A stretch of 64,000 bases of DNA from Melioribacteraceae bacterium (GTDB lineage Bacteria > Bacteroidota > Ignavibacteria > Ignavibacteriales > Melioribacteraceae): positions 62,001 through 126,000 of the forward strand of contig BQMY01000115.1 in NCBI GenBank assembly GCA_022181065.1, read 5' to 3'. The notes under the pieces are model-generated. The model ran no database searches, was not told the origin of the DNA, and saw nothing but the letters and a program-made list of their open reading frames with translations. Positions 27,272 through 36,009 of the stretch are shown here, in pieces; the first letter of the stretch is position 1, and the number at the start of each line of letters is the position of its first letter. Both the position numbers and the translations under genes were made by a program.

Positions 27272-28072
27272 ATGCCAAGTAGATCTTTAAGAACAGCAGC
27301 ATCGGGAATGGCAGCCCAACAGCTCAATATTCAGATTATTGCGAATAATATTGCCAATATCAATACAACCGGTTTTAAAAAGAGTAAGGCAGAATTTCAG
27401 GACTTAATGTATCAGACGGTATCAGTAAACTCGTCTTCATCTACTACATTCGGGCGTCAGGATGCCAGCTCTACCAAAATTCAGGTGGGTAATGGTGTAC
27501 AGCCCGCATCCACGCAAAAGATTTTTATGCAGGGTGATCTTGTAGCTACCAATAATGAATTTGATGTGGCAATACAGGGCGAAGGATTCTTCCAGGTTCG
27601 TAAACCGGATGGCTCATTCGGATACACGAGAGATGGCTCATTCAAGATTAATGCTGAAGGACAGATGGTAACATCAAATGGCTATATACTGGAACCGGAA
27701 ATAACTTTGAATGATGACGCAGTTGGAATTATTGTAGGCAGAGATGGTACGCTTCAGGTAAGGGAAGCTGATGGAGAAACATATATTCTTGATAATCTCC
27801 AGTTAGCAAGGTTCATGAATCCTGCGGGCCTGGATCCGGTTGGTGACAACCTTTTCAGAGAAACAGAAATATCCGGCACAGCGCTTCTCGGAACCCCCGG
27901 CGCTTCAGGGTTTGGTGAACTTCATCAAGGCTACCTCGAATCATCAAACGTTGAAATTGTTGAAGAAATGATCGCGATGATTGCAGCACAGAGAGCTTAC
28001 GAAATCAACTCAAAAACAGTTAAAACTGTTGAAGACATGATGCAGCAGGCTAACAATCTCAAGAGAGGTTAA
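27272..28072 (+). CDS. flgG: Flagellar distal rod protein FlgG
   Basis: FlgG forms the distal rod. The 266-residue length is the family norm. The N-terminus reads SLRTAASGMAAQQLNIQIIA followed by NNIANINTTGFKKSKAEFQD. The C-terminus has YLESSNVEIVEEMIAMIAAQ and RAYEINSKTVKT, the hallmark FlgG ending. A ribosome-binding site of TAGGAG type precedes the ATG. The downstream neighbours flgA, flgH and flgI encode ring parts. Confidence 0.96.
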   Translation: MPSRSLRTAASGMAAQQLNIQIIANNIANINTTGFKKSKAEFQDLMYQTVSVNSSSSTTFGRQDASSTKIQVGNGVQPASTQKIFMQGDLVATNNEFDVAIQGEGFFQVRKPDGSFGYTRDGSFKINAEGQMVTSNGYILEPEITLNDDAVGIIVGRDGTLQVREADGETYILDNLQLARFMNPAGLDPVGDNLFRETEISGTALLGTPGASGFGELHQGYLESSNVEIVEEMIAMIAAQRAYEINSKTVKTVEDMMQQANNLKRG

Positions 28073-28075
28073 TTG

Positions 28076-28723
28076 ATGTTTGCAATTTTGCTAAATATCG
28101 TTTTTGTCTTTTTTACCGGTGCTGACGTTGATAATCTTGTCAATGATTATCTGACTGATAAGTTATCCGGCTATGAAAAAATTGAATATCAAATAGTCAA
28201 TGCCCCTGATAACTATTCCGTTATTGAAATAGATGACTCCAGAGAATTCAAACTCGCGGGAAATACGGGATATATACCGGTAATTATTAAAAGAAACAGT
28301 TCCAGAGGGAGTTCCTCCTACATCTCTGTGAAGCTGAGTATGTATCAATATGTTTTAGTGGCAATTAAAGATGTCAAGAAAGGTAAACCTTTAACAGCTG
28401 AAAGTTTTGATATACGTTTGGAAGATATAAGCAAAGTAAAAGGTGATGTGATCACTAATCCGGGATTGTTGGACACCTTCAGATCGAAATTTACAATCAG
28501 GGAAAATTCGATACTGGTGAAACAAATTGTTGAATGTGTACCAGTGATGTTTGTCGGCGATAAAGTAAAAGCCAATGTTATATCGGGGAGTGTTGTCGTA
28601 ACAACAGATGCTTACGCCCGGCAGGAAGGCGGAATGGGTGATATTATTGTGGTAAGGACATCAGAAAATAAACAGTTTCGCGCGAAAATAGTCGATAATA
28701 ATAACGTTTTAATTTTAGAGTAA
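28076..28723 (+). CDS. flgA: P-ring assembly chaperone FlgA
   Basis: FlgA is the periplasmic chaperone for FlgI. The ATG at 28076 is preferred because it sits 7 nt after AGAGAGG; a TTG one codon earlier is open. The 215-residue protein has a short hydrophobic N-terminus serving as signal or anchor. The C-terminal SAF domain contains AIKDVKKGKPLTAESFDIRL, and the last part GDIIVVRTSENKQFRAKIVD is the typical FlgA ending. It lies between flgG and flgH, as in many operons outside the enteric bacteria. Confidence 0.9.
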   Translation: MFAILLNIVFVFFTGADVDNLVNDYLTDKLSGYEKIEYQIVNAPDNYSVIEIDDSREFKLAGNTGYIPVIIKRNSSRGSSSYISVKLSMYQYVLVAIKDVKKGKPLTAESFDIRLEDISKVKGDVITNPGLLDTFRSKFTIRENSILVKQIVECVPVMFVGDKVKANVISGSVVVTTDAYARQEGGMGDIIVVRTSENKQFRAKIVDNNNVLILE

Positions 28724-28726
28724 ATT

Positions 28727-29305
28727 ATGAAAAACTTTATCATAACAGTTTTGTTGATGTTTGCGTGTGTAACCGCTTTGAACGCTCAGGATATGAGGAA
28801 CAATTCCTATTTCTCACTTTTTTCCGATCAAAAAGCAGTTAAACTGGGAGACGCGATAACAATAGATGTCGTTGAGTCTTCCCAGGCTTCAAACAACGCG
28901 GAAACAAATGCCGGAAGAGCGAGCAATATAGGATTTAGCGGTTCAGGTACGTTTGATGGTAGCGCGCTACCCTCAGGGGATTTGGGTGTGACCTCCAATA
29001 ATGATTTCCGCGGTTCAGGTGGTACCAAAACAAGTGGTATGGTCAGAACAAAAATAGCTGCGATCATTGATTCGGTTCTGGACAATGGAAATTTACGCAT
29101 TAAAGGAAGCAGAAAAATAGTAATTAATGGTGAAGAACAAACGGTTCATATCAGTGGTTTTGTACGCGCGACAGATATTACTGCTGACAATACAGTAAAA
29201 TCATTTCAAATATCCGAAGCAGAAATTGTCTTTGAGGGTAATGGAATGATTGAAAGCAGTCAGAAACCGGGCTTGTTGACCAAACTATTTCATTGGTTAT
29301 TCTAG
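28727..29305 (+). CDS. flgH: Flagellar L-ring protein FlgH
   Basis: FlgH forms the outer-membrane L-ring. The protein of 192 residues has a signal peptide ending LNAQD, then SYFSLFSDQKAVKLGDAITI and VVESSQASNNAETNAGR, which match FlgH. The C-terminal half has the strand pattern G-N-L-R-I-K-G-S-R-K-I-V-I-N-G-E. Most FlgH proteins are lipoproteins; here the only early Cys (residue 13, context LMFACV) is not in a convincing lipobox, so it may be non-lipidated. Its presence implies an outer membrane. Confidence 0.92.
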   Translation: MKNFIITVLLMFACVTALNAQDMRNNSYFSLFSDQKAVKLGDAITIDVVESSQASNNAETNAGRASNIGFSGSGTFDGSALPSGDLGVTSNNDFRGSGGTKTSGMVRTKIAAIIDSVLDNGNLRIKGSRKIVINGEEQTVHISGFVRATDITADNTVKSFQISEAEIVFEGNGMIESSQKPGLLTKLFHWLF

Positions 29306-29312
29306 GTGATTT

Positions 29313-30404
29313 ATGAAAAAGATATTATACATAATACTGATATTATTTACATTCTCTTCGATTCATGCGCAGAGGATAAAGGATATAGCTTTTCTTGAAG
29401 GGGAAGCATCTGAACAAATCATCGGATACGGTCTTGTAGTTGGTCTTTCCGGAACCGGGGACAGTTACCGTTCTTCCTTTACGATCCAGTCAATTACCAG
29501 TATGTTGAAACGTTTTGGAATTACTGTACCTCAGGATGATTTGAAAACTAAAAACGTTGCTGCTGTGATGGTTACCGCGACTATAAACAACTATCTTAAA
29601 CCTGGTTCCGCATTTGATGTAAATGTCTCCTCACTGGGAGATGCCCGAAGTCTGACAGGCGGAACTTTGCTTATGACTCCACTATCAGGTCTTAGTGGAA
29701 CTGTATTTGGATTTGCACAGGGTCCATTATCCATTGGTGGTTATGATATAGACACTCCAACCGGTAACAGAATTTCCAAAAATCATTCTCTTGCAGGAAG
29801 AGTACCAAGAGGCGGAATATTAAAACAGGCTTTACCTAACGCGGGATTTGGAGCCAATATGATCAAGGTATTCCTTAAAGAACCTGATCTTACCACAGCA
29901 AGTAATGTGGCAACTTCCATTAATACCAACTTTGGGGTAACAATAGCCAAAGCATCCGATGCTTCAGAAATTGTGGTTGAAATCCCTCAATCGATGGCTG
30001 ATAACAAAGTCAGTTTTTTATCGCAGCTGGAATCAATAACGGTTGAAGTTGATCAGGACGCAAGAGTTGTTCTGAATGAACGCACAGGAACAGTAGTTTC
30101 GGGTCAGCATGTGAGGATAATGCCGGTTACAATTTCGCACGGTTCATTGAATATTACAATACGCTCAAATCCAATGATATCGCAACCGGGTATGTTCTCA
30201 GGCGGATCAACACAGATGTTTAATAACCTGATTCCATTTGCTAACCAGGATTCTTCAAAAACTATAGCGATTGCCGGAGCTTCGAATATTCAGGAAGTGG
30301 CAGCCGCGTTAAATTCTCTTAAAGTATCACCGAGAGATATAATTTCAATTTTCCAGGCGCTGAAAGAAGCCGGCGCTCTTGTTGCTGAAATAGTGATAAT
30401 TTAA
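29313..30404 (+). CDS. flgI: Flagellar P-ring protein FlgI
   Basis: FlgI makes the peptidoglycan-associated P-ring. The 363-residue protein has a signal peptide ending IHAQR. It then has IKDIAFLEGEASEQIIGYGL, VVGLSGTGDS, and a glycine-rich middle with SSLGDARSLTGGTLLMTPLS, all family hallmarks. The C-terminal SPRDIISIFQALKEAGALVA ending is typical. It follows flgH after 7 nt and precedes flgJ, the standard order. Confidence 0.97.
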   Translation: MKKILYIILILFTFSSIHAQRIKDIAFLEGEASEQIIGYGLVVGLSGTGDSYRSSFTIQSITSMLKRFGITVPQDDLKTKNVAAVMVTATINNYLKPGSAFDVNVSSLGDARSLTGGTLLMTPLSGLSGTVFGFAQGPLSIGGYDIDTPTGNRISKNHSLAGRVPRGGILKQALPNAGFGANMIKVFLKEPDLTTASNVATSINTNFGVTIAKASDASEIVVEIPQSMADNKVSFLSQLESITVEVDQDARVVLNERTGTVVSGQHVRIMPVTISHGSLNITIRSNPMISQPGMFSGGSTQMFNNLIPFANQDSSKTIAIAGASNIQEVAAALNSLKVSPRDIISIFQALKEAGALVAEIVII

Positions 30405-30418
30405 CAACAGGTGAAGAG

Positions 30419-31231
30419 ATGGCTGATATAGGATTAAAAGTTTCAAATCAACATAAGCACATAAGCAAACCGGTAGAAGTAGAAAGCAGGTTTTCTACCA
30501 GAGAAAAAGCAAAAATTGTTGACGCATCCAAGAAATTCGAAAGTATGCTTACCTCAATGATGCTTAAAAGTATGACCAAAACCAACAAAGGTATGTTCGG
30601 CAGTGAAGATAGTTTTGGAGGTTCGTTCATGGATACTTTTTTTGAAATGCATATGGCTGACTATATGTCTCAGAACAGCTCACTTGGTGTAGCTAATCAG
30701 ATTTACAAGAAAATCACCGGTGAAGAACTGGATAATACATTCAAAATAAAAAATGTAGCGCGTACGGTCAATAACAGTGAATTGAGAGTTAAAAACACAG
30801 AATCCGCTACCGCCATAAAACCAAGTAATTCTACTCTTAACAGAGTTGAAAAATATGATCCTATAATTGAAAAAGCCTCACAAACTTACGGGATTGACAA
30901 AAATATCATTAAATCAGTGATTTTCACCGAGTCAGCCGGTAAAAATGACGCAATGTCTAATAAAAAAGCAAAAGGTTTGATGCAGTTAATAGATTCTACG
31001 GCTAAAGATATGGGAGTTACTAATTCCTGGGATCCCGAGCAAAATATACTTGGCGGAACAAAATACCTTTCCAAAATGCTTGAAAAATATGATGGTGATA
31101 TGAAATTATCATTGGCTGCATACAATGCTGGTCCGGGAAATGTTGACAAGTATAACGGGATTCCTCCGTTTGAAGAAACACAAAATTATGTAAAAAGAGT
31201 TTTAAGTTATTATAACTACCTGGAGAGCTAA
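30419..31231 (+). CDS. flgJ: FlgJ-type rod-binding protein fused to a lytic transglycosylase (SLT) domain
   Basis: The N-terminal half (about 35-100) is the FlgJ rod-cap domain, with KKFESMLTSMMLKSMTKTNK and GGSFMDTFFEMHMADYMSQN. The C-terminal half (about 145-268) is an SLT-type lytic transglycosylase. The catalytic Glu171 lies in IFTESAGKNDAMS, followed by AKGLMQLIDSTAKDMG and SLAAYNAGPGNVDKY. The second domain cuts peptidoglycan so the rod can pass. The enteric FlgJ carries a glucosaminidase instead, so this is a different fusion. It sits between flgI and a FlgN-like gene. Confidence 0.93.
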   Translation: MADIGLKVSNQHKHISKPVEVESRFSTREKAKIVDASKKFESMLTSMMLKSMTKTNKGMFGSEDSFGGSFMDTFFEMHMADYMSQNSSLGVANQIYKKITGEELDNTFKIKNVARTVNNSELRVKNTESATAIKPSNSTLNRVEKYDPIIEKASQTYGIDKNIIKSVIFTESAGKNDAMSNKKAKGLMQLIDSTAKDMGVTNSWDPEQNILGGTKYLSKMLEKYDGDMKLSLAAYNAGPGNVDKYNGIPPFEETQNYVKRVLSYYNYLES

Positions 31232-31232
31232 A

Positions 31233-31628
31233 ATGAATGTTGAAAAATTAAAATTAATTCTGCAAAAGCAGAAAGATAAACTTGATCATTACTTACAGCT
31301 CGTAAAGGAAAAGCAGGAAGTTCTTGTATCAAACGATGTAGCGCAGCTTCAGGTGCTAATAACCTCCGAGCAGAAGTTGCTTATTGAGATTAAAACCGTT
31401 GAGCAAGAATGGTTAGGTGTCTTAAAACAAAATCTCGACTATAAAAATCAGGAAGTTTCTGATATAAAATTTTTACAGCAGGAAATAAAAGAATTAGTTC
31501 TGGAAATAAACCGAATTAACAACATAAACAAATATCTAATTTCCAATACTCGTGAGTTTATAAAAGAAGTAATGACATCTATCTTCAAAAACAGTAAAAA
31601 AAGATCACTAATAGATAGAAAAATATAA
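31233..31628 (+). CDS. flgN: FlgN-like chaperone for hook-filament junction proteins
   Basis: The 131-residue protein is fully helical and charged, with the sequence LVKEKQEVLVSNDVAQLQVL near residues 23-42. It lies directly before flgK and flgL, which FlgN chaperones. FlgN proteins are small, helical and poorly conserved, so the call depends on size, helical pattern and position. One base separates it from flgJ and it shares a base with flgK. Confidence 0.8.
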   Translation: MNVEKLKLILQKQKDKLDHYLQLVKEKQEVLVSNDVAQLQVLITSEQKLLIEIKTVEQEWLGVLKQNLDYKNQEVSDIKFLQQEIKELVLEINRINNINKYLISNTREFIKEVMTSIFKNSKKRSLIDRKI

Positions 31629-32986
31629 TGGCTATCACAAGAATTTTCGATATGTCACAACGAAGCCTCGCTACTTATCAGAAGGCTTTGGACGTTACCG
31701 CACATAACGTAGCAAATGCGAGTAACCCCGACTATGCAAGACAGAAAGTTGATCTGACTACTGTAAGCCCTGATATGGTTGGGGATTATAGTCTCGGTGC
31801 CGGTGTTAAGATTGATCAGATAAGCAGAGTGAAAGATGAGTATCTAGAGCGCACAATTCTGGAAAACAATTCCAAGTATTACGCAAATGACAAAAAAGCT
31901 ACACTGATGCAGCGTATGGAAGGTTATTTTATGGAATTAACCGGGGCAGGAATATCAGATTCACTCAACGAATTCTTCAATTCATGGTCTGAACTTAGTT
32001 CAAGTCCAACATCTCTTCCGTTAAGAAATAACATTCTTACATCGGCTGAACATTTAACGACAGTTGTAAGTGATTTTAACGATAATGTCGATTCCATGCG
32101 TAGTGAAGTATTTGATGAATTTAACCAGGGTGTTGATGAATTAAATCAGAACCTTAAAAATCTTTATGAAATAAACCTCAAGATAGCAGAAAGTAAAGCC
32201 ACAAAGGTTGGAATCAATGATCTGATGGATCAACGCGACAAAATTGTTCAAGCGATGTCAAAACTTGGTAACCTTACAATCCATTATATGGATGATGGAG
32301 TTGCCAATGTTTCAGTTGGTGGAATTCCTGCATCGAACTCATATGGTGCTACCGAATTTAAGATTGGTATAGTCGATGATAAACTGACACTGGTAACTAC
32401 TGATGATGGTAATGGAGCAATGTTGAAAGGTGGTGAACTATCGGCTCTTTCAGAAGTTTTCTCATCTTCGCTACTAAAAGCTAAAAATGATTTTAACGGT
32501 ATGATCCAGTCAATGGCGGAGGCCGTGAATGGAGAACATGTTAACGGCCGGACAATCACTGACCCACCGGTTACCAACATCGAATTTTTTACCACATATG
32601 AAAATGGCGATCTGAAAATTAACAGTGAAATATTGGAAGACCCAAGTCTAATTGCGGCATCAATTACAAATACTGACGGGAACGGTGACAATGCAATCAG
32701 GATCGCAGAATTGATAGATAAAAAACTATATAAAAACAAAAGTATTTCTGACTCATACAGCTCTCTCGTTTCATCCATAGGAAATGAAGCAAAGCTTGCG
32801 GAAAACCTGGCAGAAGCCAATCAACTCGTCCTGGGACAGCTTGAATCCAGAAGAAGTGAAATTTCCGCTGTTTCTGTAGATGAGGAGATGACAAACATCC
32901 TGAAATATCAACGTTCGTATGACGCATCGGCCAAGTTGATTAAAGTGGCTGACGAATTACTTCAAACAATATTAAATTTGGTGTAG
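31628..32986 (+). CDS. flgK: Hook-filament junction protein FlgK
   Basis: FlgK is the first hook-associated protein. The 452-residue protein opens with the rod/hook signature SLATYQKALDVTAHNVANAS followed by NPDYARQKV. Its N-terminal coiled D1 region reads LTGAGISDSLNEFFNSWSEL, and the C-terminus ends SYDASAKLIKVADELLQTIL. Length is typical. It is followed by flgL after one base. Confidence 0.95.
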   Translation: MAITRIFDMSQRSLATYQKALDVTAHNVANASNPDYARQKVDLTTVSPDMVGDYSLGAGVKIDQISRVKDEYLERTILENNSKYYANDKKATLMQRMEGYFMELTGAGISDSLNEFFNSWSELSSSPTSLPLRNNILTSAEHLTTVVSDFNDNVDSMRSEVFDEFNQGVDELNQNLKNLYEINLKIAESKATKVGINDLMDQRDKIVQAMSKLGNLTIHYMDDGVANVSVGGIPASNSYGATEFKIGIVDDKLTLVTTDDGNGAMLKGGELSALSEVFSSSLLKAKNDFNGMIQSMAEAVNGEHVNGRTITDPPVTNIEFFTTYENGDLKINSEILEDPSLIAASITNTDGNGDNAIRIAELIDKKLYKNKSISDSYSSLVSSIGNEAKLAENLAEANQLVLGQLESRRSEISAVSVDEEMTNILKYQRSYDASAKLIKVADELLQTILNLV

Positions 32987-32987
32987 T

Positions 32988-33881
32988 ATGAGAGTAACAG
33001 ATTTAAGTTCGTTGAACACTCATTTAAGAATGTTGAGTGATACAAAATCCAAGCTTTCCGACATCCAGAAAGATGTCGCCACCGGAAAGAAGATTCACAA
33101 CCCATCAGATAATCCGGCGGCTACAGGAAGAGTGATCAATTATTCCAAACATATTTCTAAAAATGAGTCGTATTTGAATAATATTACGAATGCAAGATCA
33201 TTTATGGAACATGGTAATCTGATCATGGAGAATATGCATGACAGAGTGACAGATTCGTTAACAGAATTGGCTACTCTGGGTGACGGAAGCAGTGGGGAGA
33301 AATTTTCAATTGCCGCCGAAAAAATCGATGCTATGTTTGAGAATATACTACAGTTAGCCAATACTCAGCATGATGAAAAATATTTATTCTCCGGTACAGA
33401 TTATTCGCAGCCGCCTTTCAGCTATGATGAGGCTACGAATACAGTTGTAATGGACGCGGTTGATATTTCAGGTTCATTAAAAATGAAAATATCAACTACC
33501 ACTAATCAGAGGGTAAATATTCCAGGAAGCGAAATTTTTGGTGATATTGACGGAACTGACATTTTTAACACATTGCTGCAAATAAAGGATGATCTCCGGA
33601 ACGGGATTGCGCCCTCTACTGATCAGGTTAAATCATTAGAAAATTTTAATGAAAACCTCCGTATAAAAACATCAGAATCAGGCAGTTTGTTAAATCATGT
33701 TTATGCTACTGAAGAAATGATAAATAATCAAAATGTTAAACTTCAGGAATTAATGACCGAAGATACAGATACGGATGTCGCAAAATCTATAATGGAAATG
33801 CAGAATTACGATTATTCTTTACAAATGGCATATAAAATTACATCTATGACATTGTCAAAATCACTAATGGATTTTCTCTGA
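32988..33881 (+). CDS. flgL: Hook-filament junction protein FlgL
   Basis: FlgL is the second hook-associated protein and is flagellin-like. The 297-residue protein begins with MRVTDLSSLNTHLRMLSDTK then SKLSDIQKDVATGKKIHNPS, the flagellin/FlgL N-terminal pattern. It ends with YDYSLQMAYKITSMTLSKSL. The middle part contains YLFSGTDYSQPPFSYD, a known FlgL motif region. The stop shares a base with the motA start, coupling junction proteins to a stator operon. Confidence 0.95.
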   Translation: MRVTDLSSLNTHLRMLSDTKSKLSDIQKDVATGKKIHNPSDNPAATGRVINYSKHISKNESYLNNITNARSFMEHGNLIMENMHDRVTDSLTELATLGDGSSGEKFSIAAEKIDAMFENILQLANTQHDEKYLFSGTDYSQPPFSYDEATNTVVMDAVDISGSLKMKISTTTNQRVNIPGSEIFGDIDGTDIFNTLLQIKDDLRNGIAPSTDQVKSLENFNENLRIKTSESGSLLNHVYATEEMINNQNVKLQELMTEDTDTDVAKSIMEMQNYDYSLQMAYKITSMTLSKSLMDFL

Positions 33882-34657
33882 TGAATAAAATTGGATCTAT
33901 TCTTGGATTAATTCTCGGTTTAGCATCAATTTTTGGTGCTTTCGTCATGGAAGGGGGATCAATAAATACTCTCTTCCTTGTTGGACCAATAATGATTGTT
34001 TTTGGCGGTACATTTGCCGCTGTTATAATTGGTTTTGGTTTTGAAAAATTTAAAAAGATATTTTCATTGATGAAACTGGCATATTTTTCAAAAGAATATA
34101 ACCTCAGAAAATTGATAAACAATCTTGTTGAATTTTCGATAATATCAAGGAGAGAAGGGTTACTCTCGCTTGAAAAAAGATTAGACACACTTGACTATAT
34201 CTTCCCGAGAAAACTAATCCGATTCACAATTGACGGAAGTGATAGTAGTTCTTTGATGGAAATTGCCAGAACAGAGATGAAAATGATGCAGGAACGACAT
34301 TCTTCATTTCAGTTCATTTTTGTAAAAATGGGTGGTTACGCACCGACAATGGGTATTCTTGGAACCGTTATGGGACTCTTTTTAACACTAACCAATGCCG
34401 ATGCCAACCCTGATCTGCTGATCAAAAACATTGCTACCGCATTTATTGCTACGTTGTGGGGTGTCTTCAGCGCAAACATGATTTGGTTACCAATAGGTGA
34501 TAAACTTAAAGAATGCCACTTGAAAGAAAAACATATGATGGAGATATCCCTGGAAGCAGCACTGTCGCTGCAAGGGGGGGAGATCCCATCACTGACGAAA
34601 GCGAGATTGGTGAGCATGCTGCCGCAGAGCGAGCAAAAAGATATGATCGATATTTAG
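33881..34657 (+). CDS. motA: Flagellar stator protein MotA (first stator pair)
   Basis: The 258-residue protein has four membrane helices. The N-terminus reads GSILGLILGLASIFGAFVME with GGSINTLFLVGPIMIVFGGT. The TM3/TM4 region has GGYAPTMGILGTVMGLFLTL and the ending VSMLPQSEQKD. This form resembles the shorter MotA/PomA type found in Firmicutes and Vibrio rather than the enteric MotA, which resembles the second copy at 36713. Its last 145 bases overlap the motB frame. Confidence 0.92.
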   Translation: MNKIGSILGLILGLASIFGAFVMEGGSINTLFLVGPIMIVFGGTFAAVIIGFGFEKFKKIFSLMKLAYFSKEYNLRKLINNLVEFSIISRREGLLSLEKRLDTLDYIFPRKLIRFTIDGSDSSSLMEIARTEMKMMQERHSSFQFIFVKMGGYAPTMGILGTVMGLFLTLTNADANPDLLIKNIATAFIATLWGVFSANMIWLPIGDKLKECHLKEKHMMEISLEAALSLQGGEIPSLTKARLVSMLPQSEQKDMIDI

Positions 34658-35343
34658 AGGCTGACGCCGAACTTTTTGAGGAAAGTTCGGAAACTGACAG
34701 ATATCTCATCACATATGCTGATTTAATAACCTTGTTGCTCGGTTTATTTATTATTTTGTATTCAATCTCGAAGATAGATATGCAGAAGTATGAAGACCTC
34801 GTGTACGCAATGGGTGATATTTTTGGTACTGAAAAAAGCGCAAAAGGTGATTCACTGGCATTGTTATCAAATAAAATCAGCACATTAGGCGGTGCCGGGT
34901 CGGTTGAACAAATAAGAAAAGATGTAACTGAACTCATTGAAGAATTCCATTATGATCACTCTATAAGTCTGGAAGAAAATGAGCGGGGTCTTACAATCAG
35001 GATACTGGAAGATATTCTGTTTCCTTCGGGTGAGGCAAGACTTAATGAAAGCTCAAAAGATGTTCTTGTAAAACTTGCGCACATAATTAAAAAATTACCT
35101 AACGATATAAGGGTTGAAGGGCATACAGATAATGTACCAATTTCTACACCTGTTTATCCTTCAAACTGGCATTTATCGGTAAATCGCGCTTTGAATACAG
35201 CTTATTTTTTAATTGAGAGTGTTGATATCTCTGCAGATAAAGTTTCTATTGTTGGTTATTCGGAGTATAAACCAATAGCACAAAATGATACCAGGGAAGG
35301 TAGAGCAATTAACAGAAGAGTTGATATTGTAATTATTAAGTAG
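34513..35343 (+). CDS. motB: Flagellar stator protein MotB (first stator pair), long overlap with motA
   Basis: MotB anchors the stator to peptidoglycan. The single membrane helix reads RYLITYADLITLLLGLFIIL, with the ion-binding Asp at about residue 70. The C-terminal OmpA-like domain has RVEGHTDNVPIS and GRAINRRVDIVII. No ATG, GTG or TTG codon occurs in frame between 34513 and the membrane helix. Unless a rare start codon is used, the gene overlaps motA by 145 nt and carries about 38 more N-terminal residues than enteric MotB. This segment is acidic and helical. It may couple MotB synthesis to MotA translation. Confidence 0.9.
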   Translation: MPLERKTYDGDIPGSSTVAARGGDPITDESEIGEHAAAERAKRYDRYLEADAELFEESSETDRYLITYADLITLLLGLFIILYSISKIDMQKYEDLVYAMGDIFGTEKSAKGDSLALLSNKISTLGGAGSVEQIRKDVTELIEEFHYDHSISLEENERGLTIRILEDILFPSGEARLNESSKDVLVKLAHIIKKLPNDIRVEGHTDNVPISTPVYPSNWHLSVNRALNTAYFLIESVDISADKVSIVGYSEYKPIAQNDTREGRAINRRVDIVIIK

Positions 35344-35351
35344 TAGGGCTT

Positions 35352-35735
35352 ATGAAAATCTCAAATCGCCAATTTGGTGAAATAGAATTCACCAAAGAAC
35401 ATGTTATCAAATTTGAACAGGGAATTTTGGGTTTCGAACACCTGAAAGATTTCCTTTTCATCAAAACAGAAAATGACTTATTTTATTGGTTAAATTCTGT
35501 TGATCAACCGGAAATAGTATTCCCATTGGTAAGCATAAGAATGATTCATGAAGAATATCCTTTGGAGGATAAGAACGAACCTTTCGGTGTTGTTACACTA
35601 AGTAGTGACCCGCTGAAAATAACCGTCAACCTCAAGGCTCCAGTTTACCTTAATCAGGATACAAAGACCGGCTTTCAAAAACTCATTGACAAGGATGAAT
35701 ATCCTTTTAACTTTAAACTCTTTGTTGAAAATTAA
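35352..35735 (+). CDS. fliW: Flagellar assembly factor FliW
   Basis: FliW binds flagellin and CsrA; when flagellin is exported, FliW sequesters CsrA and relieves its repression. The 127-residue protein shows the typical FGEIEFTKEHVIKFEQGILG start and FEHLKDFLFI. The later part has VTLSSDPLKITVNLKAPVYL. It stands 8 nt after motB and 10 nt before csrA, the conserved fliW-csrA pair. Confidence 0.94.
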   Translation: MKISNRQFGEIEFTKEHVIKFEQGILGFEHLKDFLFIKTENDLFYWLNSVDQPEIVFPLVSIRMIHEEYPLEDKNEPFGVVTLSSDPLKITVNLKAPVYLNQDTKTGFQKLIDKDEYPFNFKLFVEN

Positions 35736-35745
35736 GAGATACTAA

Positions 35746-36009
35746 ATGCTTATACTAACTCGAAAAAATGATGAAGAAATTATCATAAATTCCAATATAA
35801 ACATCAAGATTATTTCGATAAGTGATGGTCAGGTAAAGATTGGAATCGATGCTCCGAAGGAGATTGAAATTCTCAGAGGTGAGTTATACGTGAAAGCCAA
35901 GGAAGTCACGAAAATAGCCTCCGAAGCCAGTTCCAACAAATTGGGTGATCTATCCAAACTCAAAGTAAATAAACTTGGAAATAAAGTTGATTCAGAATCA
36001 AAAGAATAG
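35746..36009 (+). CDS. csrA: Carbon storage/translation regulator CsrA
   Basis: CsrA is a small RNA-binding dimer that recognises GGA in hairpin loops and usually blocks ribosome binding. Residues 1-50 match the family: MLILTRKNDEEIIINSNINI followed by VKIGIDAPKEIEILRGELY. The length of 87 residues exceeds the usual 60-75 because of a charged C-terminal tail (about 62-87) rich in Lys, Asn and Ser. The final 35 bases overlap the REC-Hpt gene. Next to fliW it probably controls flagellin or hook synthesis; possible targets include the flgE leader at 9454-9551. Confidence 0.95.
   Translation: MLILTRKNDEEIIINSNINIKIISISDGQVKIGIDAPKEIEILRGELYVKAKEVTKIASEASSNKLGDLSKLKVNKLGNKVDSESKE

Noticed and set aside
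34513-34657. A frameshift explaining the motA/motB overlap
   Set aside because: Both frames have complete family ends and the MotA C-terminus is typical, so no disrupted gene needs to be invoked.
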